A model generated the notes under the pieces. The model worked only from the letters and a program-made list of their open reading frames with translations. It was not told the DNA's origin and did not search any database. Shown piece after piece: positions 33,014 through 46,254 of a stretch of DNA of 64,000 nt. The stretch lies in NCBI GenBank assembly GCA_002104945.1, contig MCFH01000052.1:1-64000 (forward strand), read 5' to 3'. Each line of letters starts with the position of its first letter. Position 1 is the stretch's first letter. A program made the position numbers and the translations under genes. Source of the stretch: Piromyces finnis (Eukaryota; Neocallimastigomycota; Neocallimastigomycetes; Neocallimastigales; Neocallimastigaceae).

Positions 33014-33071
33014 ATTTTGATACAATAGAAAAATATTATCTTAATTCTATAAATGAATATAGAAAAAGTGA

Positions 33072-34053
33072 TGTGAAGATATTAAGTGGATTTAAAACAA
33101 ATTCAGATAATATCTATAATTAATTAAACATAATAATTAGAATTAAATGATCCCAATAATTATTTTGAAACACCTTTAAAAGTCACCTTTTAAATTTTGA
33201 TTCAGTGAAAGGGTTATGATTTCAAAAATTTAATATCAATACACTATAACCCTTAACCAAAAATAAACAAACACGAAACAAGGCGTAACTCGCCAAAAAC
33301 GATCGCTACGGCTGTAAGTGCTACGGCTATGAAACCAGGTTTATTAGAAAGCTTAAGGAAAAAGCTATATTTTGGTACAATCGCGGTCCTTCTAACTGGT
33401 CATTTAAGGAAGATATGGTCATTTGAAGATTTTAATAGGTAAATTAAAATTAATATGATATCAAGTATGGATCATAGACATTTCTTATGACTTGACGAAA
33501 AATTAAAAAGATATCAATATAGAAATTTTAATTATATTAATTTAATTAATGATAGTGACTGTTACTAAAAATAGAACTAAACCATTTAGGTGTAACAGTT
33601 AACATTTATAAATTAAATAATTCTAATTATTATAAATTAGGTTAACGGATCAAGTGTTTAAATGATTAATCATATGTTTATTTCATTTTATGTCATGACA
33701 AAACAAACAAACAAACAAACAAACAAGCAATCTTATTATGTTATTAATATATTACATGTAATACTTTATTTTTATCAATTTAATAATCTGAACAAAGAAT
33801 ATAAATTAGAATGAATTGAATTCGATTTTAATTCTTTGTAAAGATTATAGTTATAATCTTAATTATATAGTTATTAAATATATTATCATTTATATTATTA
33901 TTACTAAATAAATAAAATTTTATAAAAAAAAGTTATTCTAAAGAATAAATATTAATTTTTCATTTGGAAGTTTAAAGTGTTATTTTATATTTAAATTTAA
34001 TTTCTTAAAAAACATATTTACTATATAATTGATAACATTCTGACCTGATATCA
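33072..34053 (+). repeat. L-family LTR
   Basis: TG...CA sequence beginning TGTGAAGATATTAAG, with hairpin AGATATTA/TAATATCT near its start and an AAAC microsatellite near 33700. Reverse-oriented relative at 4192-5141; truncated copy at 44605. Confidence 0.7.
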
Positions 34054-34540
34054 CTTAACAAGTGATAATATTTGTATCTAAAAAAAAAAATAAAAAAAAA
34101 TAAAATAAATGAAAATAGAATAAATGATTTTTATACTTGTTCATTTGCAAGTATTAGTTAATGTTTAAAAATATAAAGTTTATTTAATTATAAAATTATA
34201 TCATTATTTAATAACTCTAGTATTATTAAATAAAAAAATGTATGTTTTATATTCTAATTTTCAGGGATTATTAGTAACCCTTTTAAAAATAAGTTTTATT
34301 ATAAAATCATTTTTGAATTTAATATTTAAAAATATATATCTAATTTTTCGCTCTGGATTATTAGGAACATCTTTTAAAATAAAGTAATTCTATCACTATT
34401 TATACAAAATTATTATTTTAAAGTATAATTATAAACAAATATAAACTATTTAATTTAAAAATAAGTAAACAATTAAATAAACAAAAAGTTTACAATTTAA
34501 TAATTTTATACATGTTAATTATTTTAGTTTTTAACTATCT
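34054..34540. other. AT-rich, no gene seen
   Basis: Low-complexity AT-rich sequence with no recognisable feature. Confidence 0.5.
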
Positions 34541-34542
34541 GT

Positions 34543-34847
<305 letters not shown>

Positions 34848-34884
34848 AATTCATAATTTATAAATTTAATTATTTATCAATTTT

Positions 34885-35380
34885 TGATACGCTACTCATA
34901 TAAAAACATAATAAAAACTAGCTGAATAAACACGACTTAACCTATAGTAACTTATAATAAAAATAAACGATAGTAACCCTTAAAAATGAATGAATAATAA
35001 TTTTATGAAAATATAACCCTTTTTTAAATAAATAATATTCTCTTTATTATATAATAAATTCTGAGTAAAAACGACCTAATAGTGATAATAATAAAATAAA
35101 TTATTAAATAAAATAAAACGACTTAATCCAATAATGTACTAAAATAATAAAATAATAATAAATAAATAAAAATGAATAAATAAACTAAAAATAAAATGGT
35201 ATACATCAAATTATTAATTCTAGTGTTTATCCAAGTGTTCTTTAGAAATTCTCTTAAACTTATAAATTAATAAATAACTAATTGAGTAATTATTACTAAA
35301 ATGATAAACTTAAAACCTGGAAATAGAACAATAATAACAATTCCAAAGATAAAATACAGAACTCTTTTATGTTTCTGTAT
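34885..35380 (+). repeat. F-family LTR
   Basis: Begins TGATACGCTACTCA after AATTTT, and matches the reverse complement of 10012-10483. The right boundary is approximate (aaatacagaact block). Confidence 0.6.
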
Positions 35381-36027
35381 AAAATGAATGTTTATAATAA
35401 TTGATACTTTTAATATTTTAATTTTGTTAAATTTTTATTTTAATTTTATTTTAATTTTATTTTAATATTATTTTAATTTTAAAATTTAATTATTTTATTC
35501 AAGGTATTATACATTTAATGATAGTCAATGATAATTTATAATAATTTTTCTAAATTTAAACATTTTGAAGTAATAAGAAAATCAAATAAGTAATATTCTA
35601 TAATATTTTATAATACTAAGACATAATTTTAATTTATTCTTTTAATTTTAATAAATAATAACAATAGTAATAATAATATTTAATAGTTAAAAATAATAAT
35701 ACATATAATAAATGAAAATGTATAAAAGGAAGATAAAATTCTTCTTTATAAAGGGGCGGACAATAAATAGATAATAAATAAATTATAAAATATAATAAAG
35801 ATTTAATTTAAAACATAATAAGAGTTTATTTTCGAGTTTTGAGTGATTTATTTGTTAATTATAAAACATATTTTTATTTTATTTTAAATTTATTGTTTCA
35901 TCATAATAATATAGAATTTATTATTTATTAAAAACATTATATTATTCAAAAATATATCGGTCAACGCATCATTTTTGTTAAGGAACCAACAAATAATGTT
36001 ATTCTTGTCATAATTAATGATTATGAC
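35381..36027. other. AT-rich, no gene seen
   Basis: No frame or repeat boundary recognised. It ends at the ATGAC target copy (36023-36027) of the K LTR. Confidence 0.5.
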
Positions 36028-37057
36028 TGTCACGAATACTAGTGGAATCTGCAATTTCAAGATCACTTGAAATTGTGAAATTACTTATAAAATTTCAAAA
36101 TCAATAATTTATTTTCAAATAAATTATAAAATTATATTAAGAAATATTTAAAAAATTTAGAAAAGGTTAAGATATGACCTTAACCCTTAATAATTTTATA
36201 ACAAATAACTTTAACCCTTATCGTTAAAATTAAATAAGGAAAAACACCCGTATCTCCTTAACGAATGGCGATTTTTGGGAAATTATGATTGGTTGGGAGA
36301 TTATGGGTTCGTTAGAAAGCCACGCTTGAGATAAACAACATATCTTAAAATCAGGTCAATATCTCTGCTGGTTCACGAGATATTCCAATTTAAAGATATT
36401 TTGTTAGTAATGATTAATTGTTTATTCAGAGAATGATCACCCCTGATGTATTGAACATAAATCATTCACCCAAAAGTATAAAAATTATTGTTTAATTAAA
36501 TTAAAATTATTTTCAGGAATTAATTAACTTTATTTTATAATAATTATTTTCAATAACATATCTTATAATCTTTGAATTAAAAGATTATAATTATTAATAT
36601 TATATACAATGAATTATATTATAATTAAGAAATAATTAATATTATGAATATATAAACAATAGTTATTTTTAATAATTAGTAATAAATCTTAAGTTTAGCC
36701 TTAGTATTATAAAATATATTATAAAAATAATCATGTATTAAAAAGTTATTTTATTATTAAATGTAAAATTACAATTAGTATAAATAGTTTAGAATAGTTT
36801 TATGAATTAAATCTTTGTAAAGATTATTATCTTATTAATACTTAATAAGTATTACTATTGAATAATCTTTTTATTATATATATGATTTAAATAAAATAAA
36901 AGAAATTATTTTAACCACAATACATAATTTAATTATTCATTTATAAAACAATTAAGATTATTTTAATAAAACATTTTTTTCCTAACCTAGTTATCTTTAA
37001 TCTTTTATTTAATTTAATATTTTAATATTAAATTATAAGTTTAACAAAACTTTTACA
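36028..37057 (+). repeat. K-family solo LTR with target duplication
   Basis: A 1030-bp TG...CA sequence (TGTCACGAATAC...CTTTTACA) flanked by ATGAC at 36023-36027 and 37058-37062, which proves it is an LTR left by recombination. Near its start is the hairpin CAATTTCAAG/CTTGAAATTG with a 4-base loop. Confidence 0.9.
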
Positions 37058-37062
37058 ATGAC

Positions 37063-37699
37063 CTAATCCATTATTGTTCCTAAATGTATGAAAACTTTAC
37101 AATATTCTTATTTGTAAATTAATGTATCACTTAAATTATATTTAAAATTATTAATAATTATTTTTATTGAACTTAAATTTTATTTTATTAAACTTAAAAA
37201 TTAATTTAGTAATAATAATATATTGAAAATTATAGTTTATTGAACTATTAGTTTAATTTATCAAGTTAATGAATTTTTATTAATTAAAATTATGAATAAT
37301 ATTTCTGTAAAATAGTAAAATTCTTTAGTTAAATATATTTAAAGTAAACTTTTAATGTATGTTAATCAATTTAATAATATGTATAAATATTTATTATAAT
37401 AGTAATGTAATCTTATTATTCCTTTAAAAGTAATTTAAATACTAAAATTAATGTAAATAATTAAAGACTAATTCTTTTAATTAACACTACTTAAATTTCC
37501 ACAAAGAGTATAAAAAGGTGTATATTATAAGAATTAGAGAATATACAGATATTTTTATTTTTATTTTTATTTTATTTTATAATTTTATATTAATATCTTA
37601 ATAAAACAATTTTTCTTATTTCATTTTAATATTATTTTTGAGTATTAATAAATTTATTAATATTTTATAAATAAAATTAAATTCCTCGAACCATAACAA
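37063..37699. other. AT-rich, no gene seen
   Basis: No coding or RNA feature recognised. It ends at the TTTTG target copy (37700-37704). Confidence 0.5.
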
Positions 37700-37704
37700 T
37701 TTTG

Positions 37705-38634
37705 TGTAAGAAATAATAATTATTTCAATCTAAATAATTAATATTTCTTATTTCTTATTAATTTAATAATTTAGTTAATAATATTTTATACACTTAAATT
37801 ATTTATTTAATTTATTTTGTTAAATATAAATTATACATTCATATACTTTATTTAATTTATTTAGTTAAATATAAATTATACATTCATATACTTTATTTAA
37901 TTTATTTAGTTAAATATATTTCATATATTTATATAATTTATTTAATTTATTTAATTAAATAATAATTTGTTCATTTGATTTTTAAATAATATTTATATAC
38001 AAGAATCCGTAATTTTACCCTTTAATTATATATTACTAATTAATTTACCTGTTATATCTAAACACGGATTTACTTTAGGAAATCGGTATTTTAAGAATTT
38101 TCCGATTATTATTACAAATAATTGGTTTTACTTAAAATTTACACGATGACCAATATGATTAGAATATTGGTTGAAAACTTGTTTAGGTTTTTCTTCTAGT
38201 CTTTTCCTAAACATTTTATTTGTTAAGATTAGAACTCATTTATTTAACTTTATATTTTTTAATAAAAATATAAATAAAACACTCTTGAAATTCTTTAGAA
38301 TTCAAGAGTTATTATTATAAGAAAAAATAATTATAATAAATAACAAATATTTCTATTTAATAAAAATTAACTAAAAAAAAAACATATTATTAATAAACAT
38401 AATTCTTATATTATACATTTCATTCTCATCCCTCTTCCCATTTGCGTTTTTTGTTGTTTATTATAAATCCTTATAATAAACTCGTTAAGTTCTAGTTTTT
38501 TTTTAATTTCATATTTAATTTTTTATTATTTTCTTTCCATATACATATAATTTAATATTAAATTTTAATATTGAGTTATCGATAAGTAATTGTATTATAC
38601 TATTTATTATAAATATTATAATAAAATTACTACA
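37705..38634 (+). repeat. Solo LTR of the element C family (930 bp)
   Basis: Begins TGTAAGAAATAATAATTATTTC and ends ...AATTACTACA, i.e. the opposite orientation to element C. TTTTG flanks it at 37700-37704 and 38635-38639. It is diverged from the element C LTRs, with about four minisatellite units. It lies in the D LTR at the same base as element C. Confidence 0.9.
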
Positions 38635-38637
38635 TTT

Positions 38638-39257
38638 TGATAACGGATTAGTAGTTATATTATAACTTTTTAACTACTTCTTCTGTTATCTTATATTGTT
38701 TTATCTCGACAGTTATTGTACGAGCTTTAACAATATCTATTATTTTATGAATTTATTTTAGTTTATTTTATAATATTTATAGTTTTATTATTTAATAATA
38801 TTTATATAGAATAATAACACCAGATTTATTCTATAAAATAATATTTATTTTCAACACAATAATTAAAAATTAGACAAGTTTAATTTCGTTTTTATATTTT
38901 CTTTTATTTATTGTTTTTACACTCTTTTTAACAATAATTTTTATTATATAAAAACTTATTTTTGTCTTTTAATTATTATTATGTATTCTTTAATTAACTA
39001 TATTAATTGTTATTAAAATTAACTTATATCTTAATATTCTAAGTCTTCTTATTTTGTACTAAAAATTATTATTATTTTTTATATTAAAAATGATTTTTAT
39101 AATTTAACCCAATCAAATATATAAATTTAAAAAATAATTGATTTTATGTAAATTATATTTTTGTACTAAACTATATAAAATTATTTAATAATTATTTTTA
39201 TAATAAAATCTTCTACTAATATCAAATTTATAATATATTTATAATTATTATTTATCA
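38638..39257 (+). repeat. D-family solo LTR, copy 2
   Basis: 620 bp, TGATAACGG...TTTATCA, about 95% similar by eye to 31063-31683. Flanked by ATTT on the right and, across the C solo LTR, on the left. Confidence 0.75.
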
Positions 39258-39440
39258 ATTTTGATAAGGAATAATGATATAATGTTTTTATTATTAAAAT
39301 AACTTAACCATTTATCATTATTATCATATTTAAGTTAGATAAATAATATTAATTTATTAATTAAAAATTTAGTTAAGTGTAAATATTTTAATTAAATTTT
39401 ATTTTTATTAAATTGAACTAATATTATATTCTAAATTATA

Positions 39441-40456
39441 GTGAAATCTGCAATTTCAAGATCACTTGAAATTGTGAAATTACTTATAAAATTTCAAAAG
39501 CAACAATATTTTATTTTCAAATAAATTATAAAATTTTATTAAGAAATATTTAAAAATTTAGAAAAGGTTAAGATATGACCTTAACCCTTAATAATTTTTA
39601 TAATAAATAACTTTAACCCTTACCATCATAATTTAATAATGAAAAGCAATCGTATCTCCTCAACAAATGGCGATTTTTGGGAAATCATGGTTAGGAAATT
39701 ATGGTCTCGTTAGAAAGCCACGCTCGAGATAAATAACATATCTTAAAATCAGGTTAATATCTCTGCTGGTTCACGAGATATTCCAATTTAAAGATATTTT
39801 GTTAGTAATGATTAATTGTTTATTCAGAGAATGATCACCCCTGATGTATTGAACATAAATCATTCACCCAAAAGGATATAAATTACTGTTTTAATTAAAT
39901 TAAAATTATTTTCCGGAATTAATTAACTTTATTTTATAATAATTACTTCAATAACATAACTTATAATCTTTGAATTAAAAGATTATAATTATTAATATTA
40001 TATTCAATGAATTATATTAGAATTAAGAAATGATTAATATTATAAATATATAAACAATAGTTACTCTTAATAATTAGTAATAAGTCTTAAGTTTAGTTTT
40101 AGTATTATAAAATATATTATGAATATAATCATGTATTAAAAAATTATTTTATTATTAAATGTAAAATTACAATTAGTATAAATAGTTTAGAATAGTTTAT
40201 GAAATTAAAATCTTTGTAAAGATTATTATCTTATTAATACTTAATAAGTATTACTATTAAATAATCTTTTTATTATATATATGATTTAAATAAAATAAAA
40301 GAAATTATTTTAACCATAATACATAATTTAATTATTCATTTATAAAACAATTAAGATTATTTTAATAAAACATTTTTTTCTAACCTAGTTATCTTTAATC
40401 TTTTATTTAATTTAATATTTTAGTATTAAATTATAAGTTTAGTAAAACTTTTACAT
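39441..40456 (+). repeat. K-family LTR, 5' end missing
   Basis: Matches 36040-37057 from agtggaatctgcaatttc onward to CTTTTACA. The terminal TGTCACGAATAC is lost. About 180 bp of unrecognised AT-rich sequence precedes it. Confidence 0.75.
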
Positions 40457-41855
40457 TTTAAGTTAACCCTAAAAGTAACTTAAAACAAGTTATAGTTTAA
40501 TTAATTACTGTACCAAAATTCTAAAATAAAATTAATCCTTAACACTACATATATTTTGATTATTGAAAGAAAATAATAAACTTTAATTAATCGAGATCAA
40601 AATATATAACTTTTGTTAAATTAATTGTTAAATTAAATATTTAATAACTTCGTTAGTAAATTACACTTTAAAAGTAAAAAAATATAATAATTCATGTTAT
40701 AAAATAATATAATTAAACACTTTTATTAAAATATTAAAAATAATTATTACTTTAATTGTAAAATAAACAACTTTTTATATTCTTTAACTTTTAATTGTTT
40801 CTTTTATTGTTATTTTTAATTACTTTTAATTACTGTTATTGTAAATAGTTATTAATTTTATTATTTTAATGTAAATAGTTTAAACTTAAAAGAAAATATA
40901 AATACATGTAAATATTCTTATTTTAATCATTATTATTATTATTAATAAAGAAATATTATATAGTTTAGTTAATATTTTTGTAATTTTAATAATCACTTTT
41001 ATAATTAAATAAATAAACTTTTAAATAATTAAATATTAGAAAAACGAGTGTTTCTAATAAAACAATTTAGTGTTTTAATAAAACAATTTTATTAATTTTT
41101 ATAAAAACAATTTTAAGTCTTAAATAATATAACTTATACAGATATAATATAATAATCACTTTTTGAAGTAAAATTCAAAATTAAGATTATTATCAAATTA
41201 TATCAATGGTCCTTCGAACCGGAGAATCAAAATAAGGTAAATACATAAAATTTTCTTTATATAAAAATTTCATATAGAATAGTAAAATATTGAAATTAAT
41301 TAAATAATCAAGTTATAATAGTATAGAATAGATAGTTAATAGAATAGTTAAATATTCTCAATATTTTATCTATTTAGAAATCATAACTTATTAAATAATA
41401 AAATAATATTAAAATAATAAATCAATATTCAATATTGAAATATTATTTAAATATTATTAAAACAATATTAAAATAAAATAAATAAATTATAATACTTAAT
41501 AGTATAGTATTAATATAGTAAATTGATATATAAACATTATATATTAGATAAAATATATAGATATTTTAAATAAGAAAAGAATTTAAAAAAAAATAGTATA
41601 GAAGAATTATTAGATAAATAGATTGATAATATTATAAATAAGATAGTTGAAAGAATTAATTATAATAATAAAATAGGTATATATATATTAGGTATATATA
41701 CATAAAAATAAATATATAATAAAAATAAATTAAAATAATAATAAATAAAGATTTAAGTATATATATATATAAAAATATATATACACCAAACAAACCAAAA
41801 AAAAAAAATATAAATATAAAACTTTATAAATAAAAAAAAATACTTGTAAAAATAT
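40457..41855. other. AT-rich, no gene seen
   Basis: Very AT-rich with runs of tata. A ggtccttcgaaccgga motif near 41210 contains a B-box-like core but no tRNA fold. Confidence 0.5.
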
Positions 41856-42125
41856 ACTAGGAGCGTATAGAGCTCATATACAGAGTTTCAGTGTATAATT
41901 AACTAGTTTCAGTTGGTTAGAAACTATAGCTGTTAATCACTGAAGTATTTGTAAAAGTAGGACGAGTGTGAATAGCACGCTTACTTGGGGGAAGAGATTG
42001 TTAGTGTGATAAAAAGCACGCAATACAGGACTCTCAAGTTGAATACTTTAGTGAACTCTGGCGAATAAGGAACTTTAGTCACCGAAGGTTAAAGGTTTGT
42101 CGTGAAGGTAAAGCGACATAAAAAT
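41856..42125. other. GC-richer island of unknown identity
   Basis: About 270 bp of mixed-composition sequence (for example taggacgagtgtgaatagca and tgggggaagagattgttag) in otherwise nearly pure A/T. No long frame. It abuts an antisense A-type LTR at 42126, so it could be the leader of a minus-strand element whose body is lost, or a non-coding RNA gene. The sequence does not decide. Confidence 0.5.
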
Positions 42126-42510
42126 TGTAAAAGTATAAAATTTAAAACAGATTTCATACTTAAAGCAAAACAATCTTTATTAACACAAAAATAAAAAATA
42201 AAACATTAAATTTTTATTTAAAAAAACATTTTTATTTAAACTCTTAAAAATATTATTAACTATATAATAGTTATTAATTAAAAAATTGAAAATAACAATT
42301 ACATCGATTTAATAAACAAAAATTACATGTATTTATATTTTTTCATAATTATATTCTTATATATTATTCTATTTAAATAAACATATATTTAATATAAAAT
42401 AAACAACACTAATCTAATTAAATAATAAAATAACAAAACTAAACTAAAACTAATTCATTATACTTTTAATTCAATTTGAGTAAACTCAAAGTTGAATAAA
42501 GCCCATGTAT
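42126..42510 (-). repeat. A-type LTR, 3' part, antisense
   Basis: Begins TGTAAAAG and ends near gcccatgtattt. In element sense it holds the TATAAATACATGTAA box and the TCGATGTAATTGTTAT start-site module shared with element A. Confidence 0.65.
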
Positions 42511-42949
42511 TTTCTATAAATTAATTTAATATTATCAATACTATTCTTAATATATTTCTTATTGAAATATAAACAAATCTATTTTTTAAAACTAAGTTAA
42601 AATTATTAAATATTCTAAATTTAAATAAAAAAGTATAATGTTATTAAACTATTCTAAAATTAAATAAAAAGTATTTAAAAAATATTTTAATTATTTAAAA
42701 TATTTGAAATATAATTCTTTTATTCCTTAAATTTAAATATTTATCTTAATTTAAATTAACGGAATTATTATAAAATAATTTATTATTAGATTATTCCATA
42801 AAATTTATTCAAAAATTTTATAATCAATTTTACTAAATATTAATTTATTATTTAATAATTAATAATTCATTATTAAATAATCTAAAGATATATATTATAT
42901 CTTTACAAAAATATATAGTTTAAATTTATTTTAAGGTCTAGTATATCAC

Positions 42950-43447
42950 CTCTAGTTAGTAGCTTTTGCCGGTTAATTAAATTGTTGTAAGGCATTAAAA
43001 AGCGAAAAATAAATCCTGTAAATAAAGTTTTATATTTAATTATTTTTTTTTTAAGAAAAAGAAATACATAAATTGTAATTATAAAATAATAATTATAATT
43101 TATAAATAAAAATTATTTAATAAAAATTATTCAATAAAAATTATTATAGATTTTATCACTGGTTCGAAACCGACTGTTTCCTTTTTATAAAATTAACATT
43201 GAAATAATATTGTTATATTTTTATATAATAACCAATCATGTAATTTAGAATAGATATATTGAATATAAAAACCATGCATTATTTTTATTTTATGCTCTTT
43301 GAGCTATTATTAACATTCAATAATAATAAATAAAATAATATAAAATCCAAAATAATAATATTTAATTCTGTGTTTTTATTTATTTATTTATTTTATTTAT
43401 TGTTAATTCCTACAACAACCTAGTGGTTATCACTAGTTCTTGTTACA
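42950..43447 (-). repeat. M-type LTR related to element B LTRs
   Basis: In element sense it begins TGTAACAAGAACTAGTG at 43447, with perfect hairpin CTAGTG/CACTAG (43420-43425, 43431-43436). The left end is uncertain. The GGTTCGAAACC near 43160 is part of a short palindrome. Confidence 0.45.
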
Positions 43448-43996
43448 TTTTATAATTAAACAATAATTAATTAAAATTAAAAAATGTATTAAATAAAATA
43501 GTTCAGGTATAAAAAGAACAAAAATTACAAAAATTACGAAGCTTTAGTGTTAGTAATTTTTTAACTTAAAGTTAAAAAAATTTATAAACTCCTATAAAAC
43601 CTAAAATTTTAAAAATTTTAATATTTTTAATAACTTAATATATGCTGATATTAAGTTATTGCTAAAATAAAAATATTATTTAATTTTCTTTATATAAATA
43701 TTATTAGCTTTACGCCTTCAATAAGAAAGCGTATTATATTTGTTAATTAATATAACTGGTGTGCTTACCACACTTTTCTTTAATAAAAAATCGCTTTTTG
43801 ACAATTTATATTTATGTAGTAATTATTATTATATATTTAATAATAATTATTATCTACAATATAATAATTCAATATGTATTATGTAATATTATATTGAAAA
43901 GTTTCTTAAAATAAAATAATAAAACAAATACTTATCTTAAAGAGTTTATTATAAGTGAGTTATAATAAGCAACACGGAATTTTAAGGATATTTTTA
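43448..43996. repeat. AT-rich sequence and C-related LTR fragment
   Basis: Positions 43816-43990 match the C-related LTR start at 10486-10560 (tatcttaaagagtttattataag). The rest is unassigned AT-rich DNA. Confidence 0.45.
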
Positions 43997-44599
43997 GTCA
44001 TGAATATTTGTGGATTCATGATTATTTATTTAAATAATGTTTTATTTATTTAATTAATTAGAAATATTTTGTTATAAAACATTATTAAATAATATTTAAG
44101 AGATATTATTATTTTATAATTATTAAGATTTTATATTTATTAAAGTTTGAATTAATATCTCTTTGTTCATTTGAAGGAAATTAAAATTAAATTATAAAAT
44201 AAGCATTCCTTCTACAAATGATTTACAATATGACTTTATAATTATTAAATAAAACACGAGTTTAAGAAAAAGTCATATATAAGTAATATATATTTAATTT
44301 ATAGAATAGTTAATTAATATAAACAATTAATCATGTATTAAATATTAAATGTATTCCTTTAATATTAAAGATAGTATAAATACTCAAGAAATTTCCTATC
44401 ATTAGGAATTTCGAGAGTTCATTAATTTAAATATTTACTCTAATAAAAAATAATAATTAATAAATAAAAAATTTTTCTTTAAATAAAAATTTTATTAATA
44501 AATAAAATTAATAAAATAGTATTTATTTATTTAATTATTTATTTAACAATTTAGGGTAAAATAGTACATTCCGATCCAACAGAAGTGGAAAACCTAACA
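43997..44599 (+). repeat. H-family LTR
   Basis: Runs from TCATGAATATTTGTGGATTCATGA, an 8-bp perfect hairpin, to AACCTAACA. It contains the empty target of the 1325-1890 retroposon (gtcatatataagtaatatat). Confidence 0.7.
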
Positions 44600-44604
44600 A
44601 TAAT

Positions 44605-44876
44605 TGTGAAGATATTAACTGGATCTAAAATAAATTCAGATAATATCTACAATTAATTAAACATAATAATTATAATTAAATAATTTCAATAATTATTTTA
44701 AAATACCTTTAAAAGTCACCTTTTAAATTTTGATTCAGTGAAAGGGTTATAATTTCAAAAATTTAATATCAATACACTATAACCCATAGCCAAAAATAAA
44801 CAAACACGAAACAGGACGTAACTCGCCAAAAACGAGTGCTACAGCTGTAAGTGCTACGGCTGTAAAACTAAGTTTA
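44605..44876 (+). repeat. Truncated L-family LTR
   Basis: Starts TGTGAAGATATTAACTGG and matches 33072-33345. It is cut at 44876, where a B-like LTR begins. Confidence 0.7.
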
Positions 44877-45120
44877 TGTAACGAAATGTATTCGACAATC
44901 ATACTTCAACACAAAAATATAAATACATTTTATGTATTAAAGTAATAAAAAGAATAAAGCTTTATTATCGAACACAAACTACTTTACAGGTTAGTGTTAA
45001 ATAATATTTTATTTTTTTTTTTTTTTAAAATAAAAACTCAATTATCTAAAATATTTTGGGAAAATTCACTCATATTTATACCAAAATAATTTTAATTAAT
45101 TTATAGATTTTTATAACTTA
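44877..45120 (+). repeat. LTR fragment related to element B
   Basis: Begins TGTAACGAAATG. Downstream blocks (aataaagctttattatcgaacac, acaggttagtgtt) match the element B LTR interior. It lacks the double hairpin of element B. Confidence 0.5.
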
Positions 45121-45379
45121 ATGTAAAGATATAAAATATATCTTTAAATTATTTAATAATTAATTAATAATTATTAAATAATAATTTTGATATTTTAATA
45201 AAAAATTATTTATAAAATTTATTATATAAGTTTTATGGAATAATTAAATAAAGATTAATTTTAAAATATCAAAGTTAGAAATGAAATTTGGATAAATATT
45301 TAAATTAATGGATAATTAAATTTAAATATTTTAAATATTCAAATTAAATCTTAAAAAGTTTTTATTTAATTAAAATTAG

Positions 45380-46237
45380 TTTAATAACTTTAGCGTAGTT
45401 TTAAATTAGCATTTTTTAATAGCAAAGATCTAATAAATAGTATTATTAATATTTAATTAATGTATAGGTAATACATGGACTGTATTCAATTTGTAGTTTA
45501 CTCAAATTGAATCAAAAGTGTATTGAATTAGTTTTAGTTTAGTTTTATTATTTTATTATTTAATTAAATTAGTATCACATTAGTTTTGTTTATTTTATAT
45601 TAAATATATGTATAATTGAATAGAATAATATATTAAAATATAATTTACAAAAAATATAAATACATGTAAATTTTCTTAATTAAAACGATGTAATTGTTAT
45701 TGACTATAATTTAGGTAATAACTAAATAAAGCAAATAAAAGAGAATTTTAAATATATTTTTTTTTATTTTGTGTTGTTTTATTATAAAATTTTATAATCT
45801 GTTTTTTAGTATAAAACCTTTACAGATATTGTTAACAAAAACATCATCCATATTAATAATAGTATTGATAATATTAAATTAATTTATAGATAATACATGG
45901 ACCTGATTTAATTTTGAGTTTACTCAAAATGAATTAAAAATGTAATGAATTAATTTTTGTTTAGTTTTATTATTTTACTACTTTATTAGATTAGTTTTGT
46001 TTATTTTATATTAAATATATATTTATTTAAATAAGACAGTATATTAGAATATAATAATTAAAAAAATATAAAATACATATAATTTTTTATCAATTGAATC
46101 GATGTAATTGTTATTTTAAATTTTAATAATTAATAAAGTGATAATTTGTAATAAAAAATATTCTTTTATTTTTTCATTTTTATGTTTAGTTGTTTTATTG
46201 TTAAATATATAATCTGTCTTAAGATTAATATTTTACA
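45380..46237 (+). repeat. Two tandem A-type LTR 3' parts
   Basis: Each half (to 45824, and 45825-46237) holds an acatggac block, a TATAAATA-like box and CGATGTAATTGTTATT, and ends in TTTACA. Diverged from each other. Confidence 0.6.
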
Positions 46238-46254
46238 TCATGTCTTTGGATTTT

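Noticed and set aside
41205-41235. B-box-like ggtccttcgaaccgga (also GGTTCGAAACC at 43155)
   Set aside because: No A box, no cloverleaf; short palindromes within AT-rich DNA or LTR remnants.
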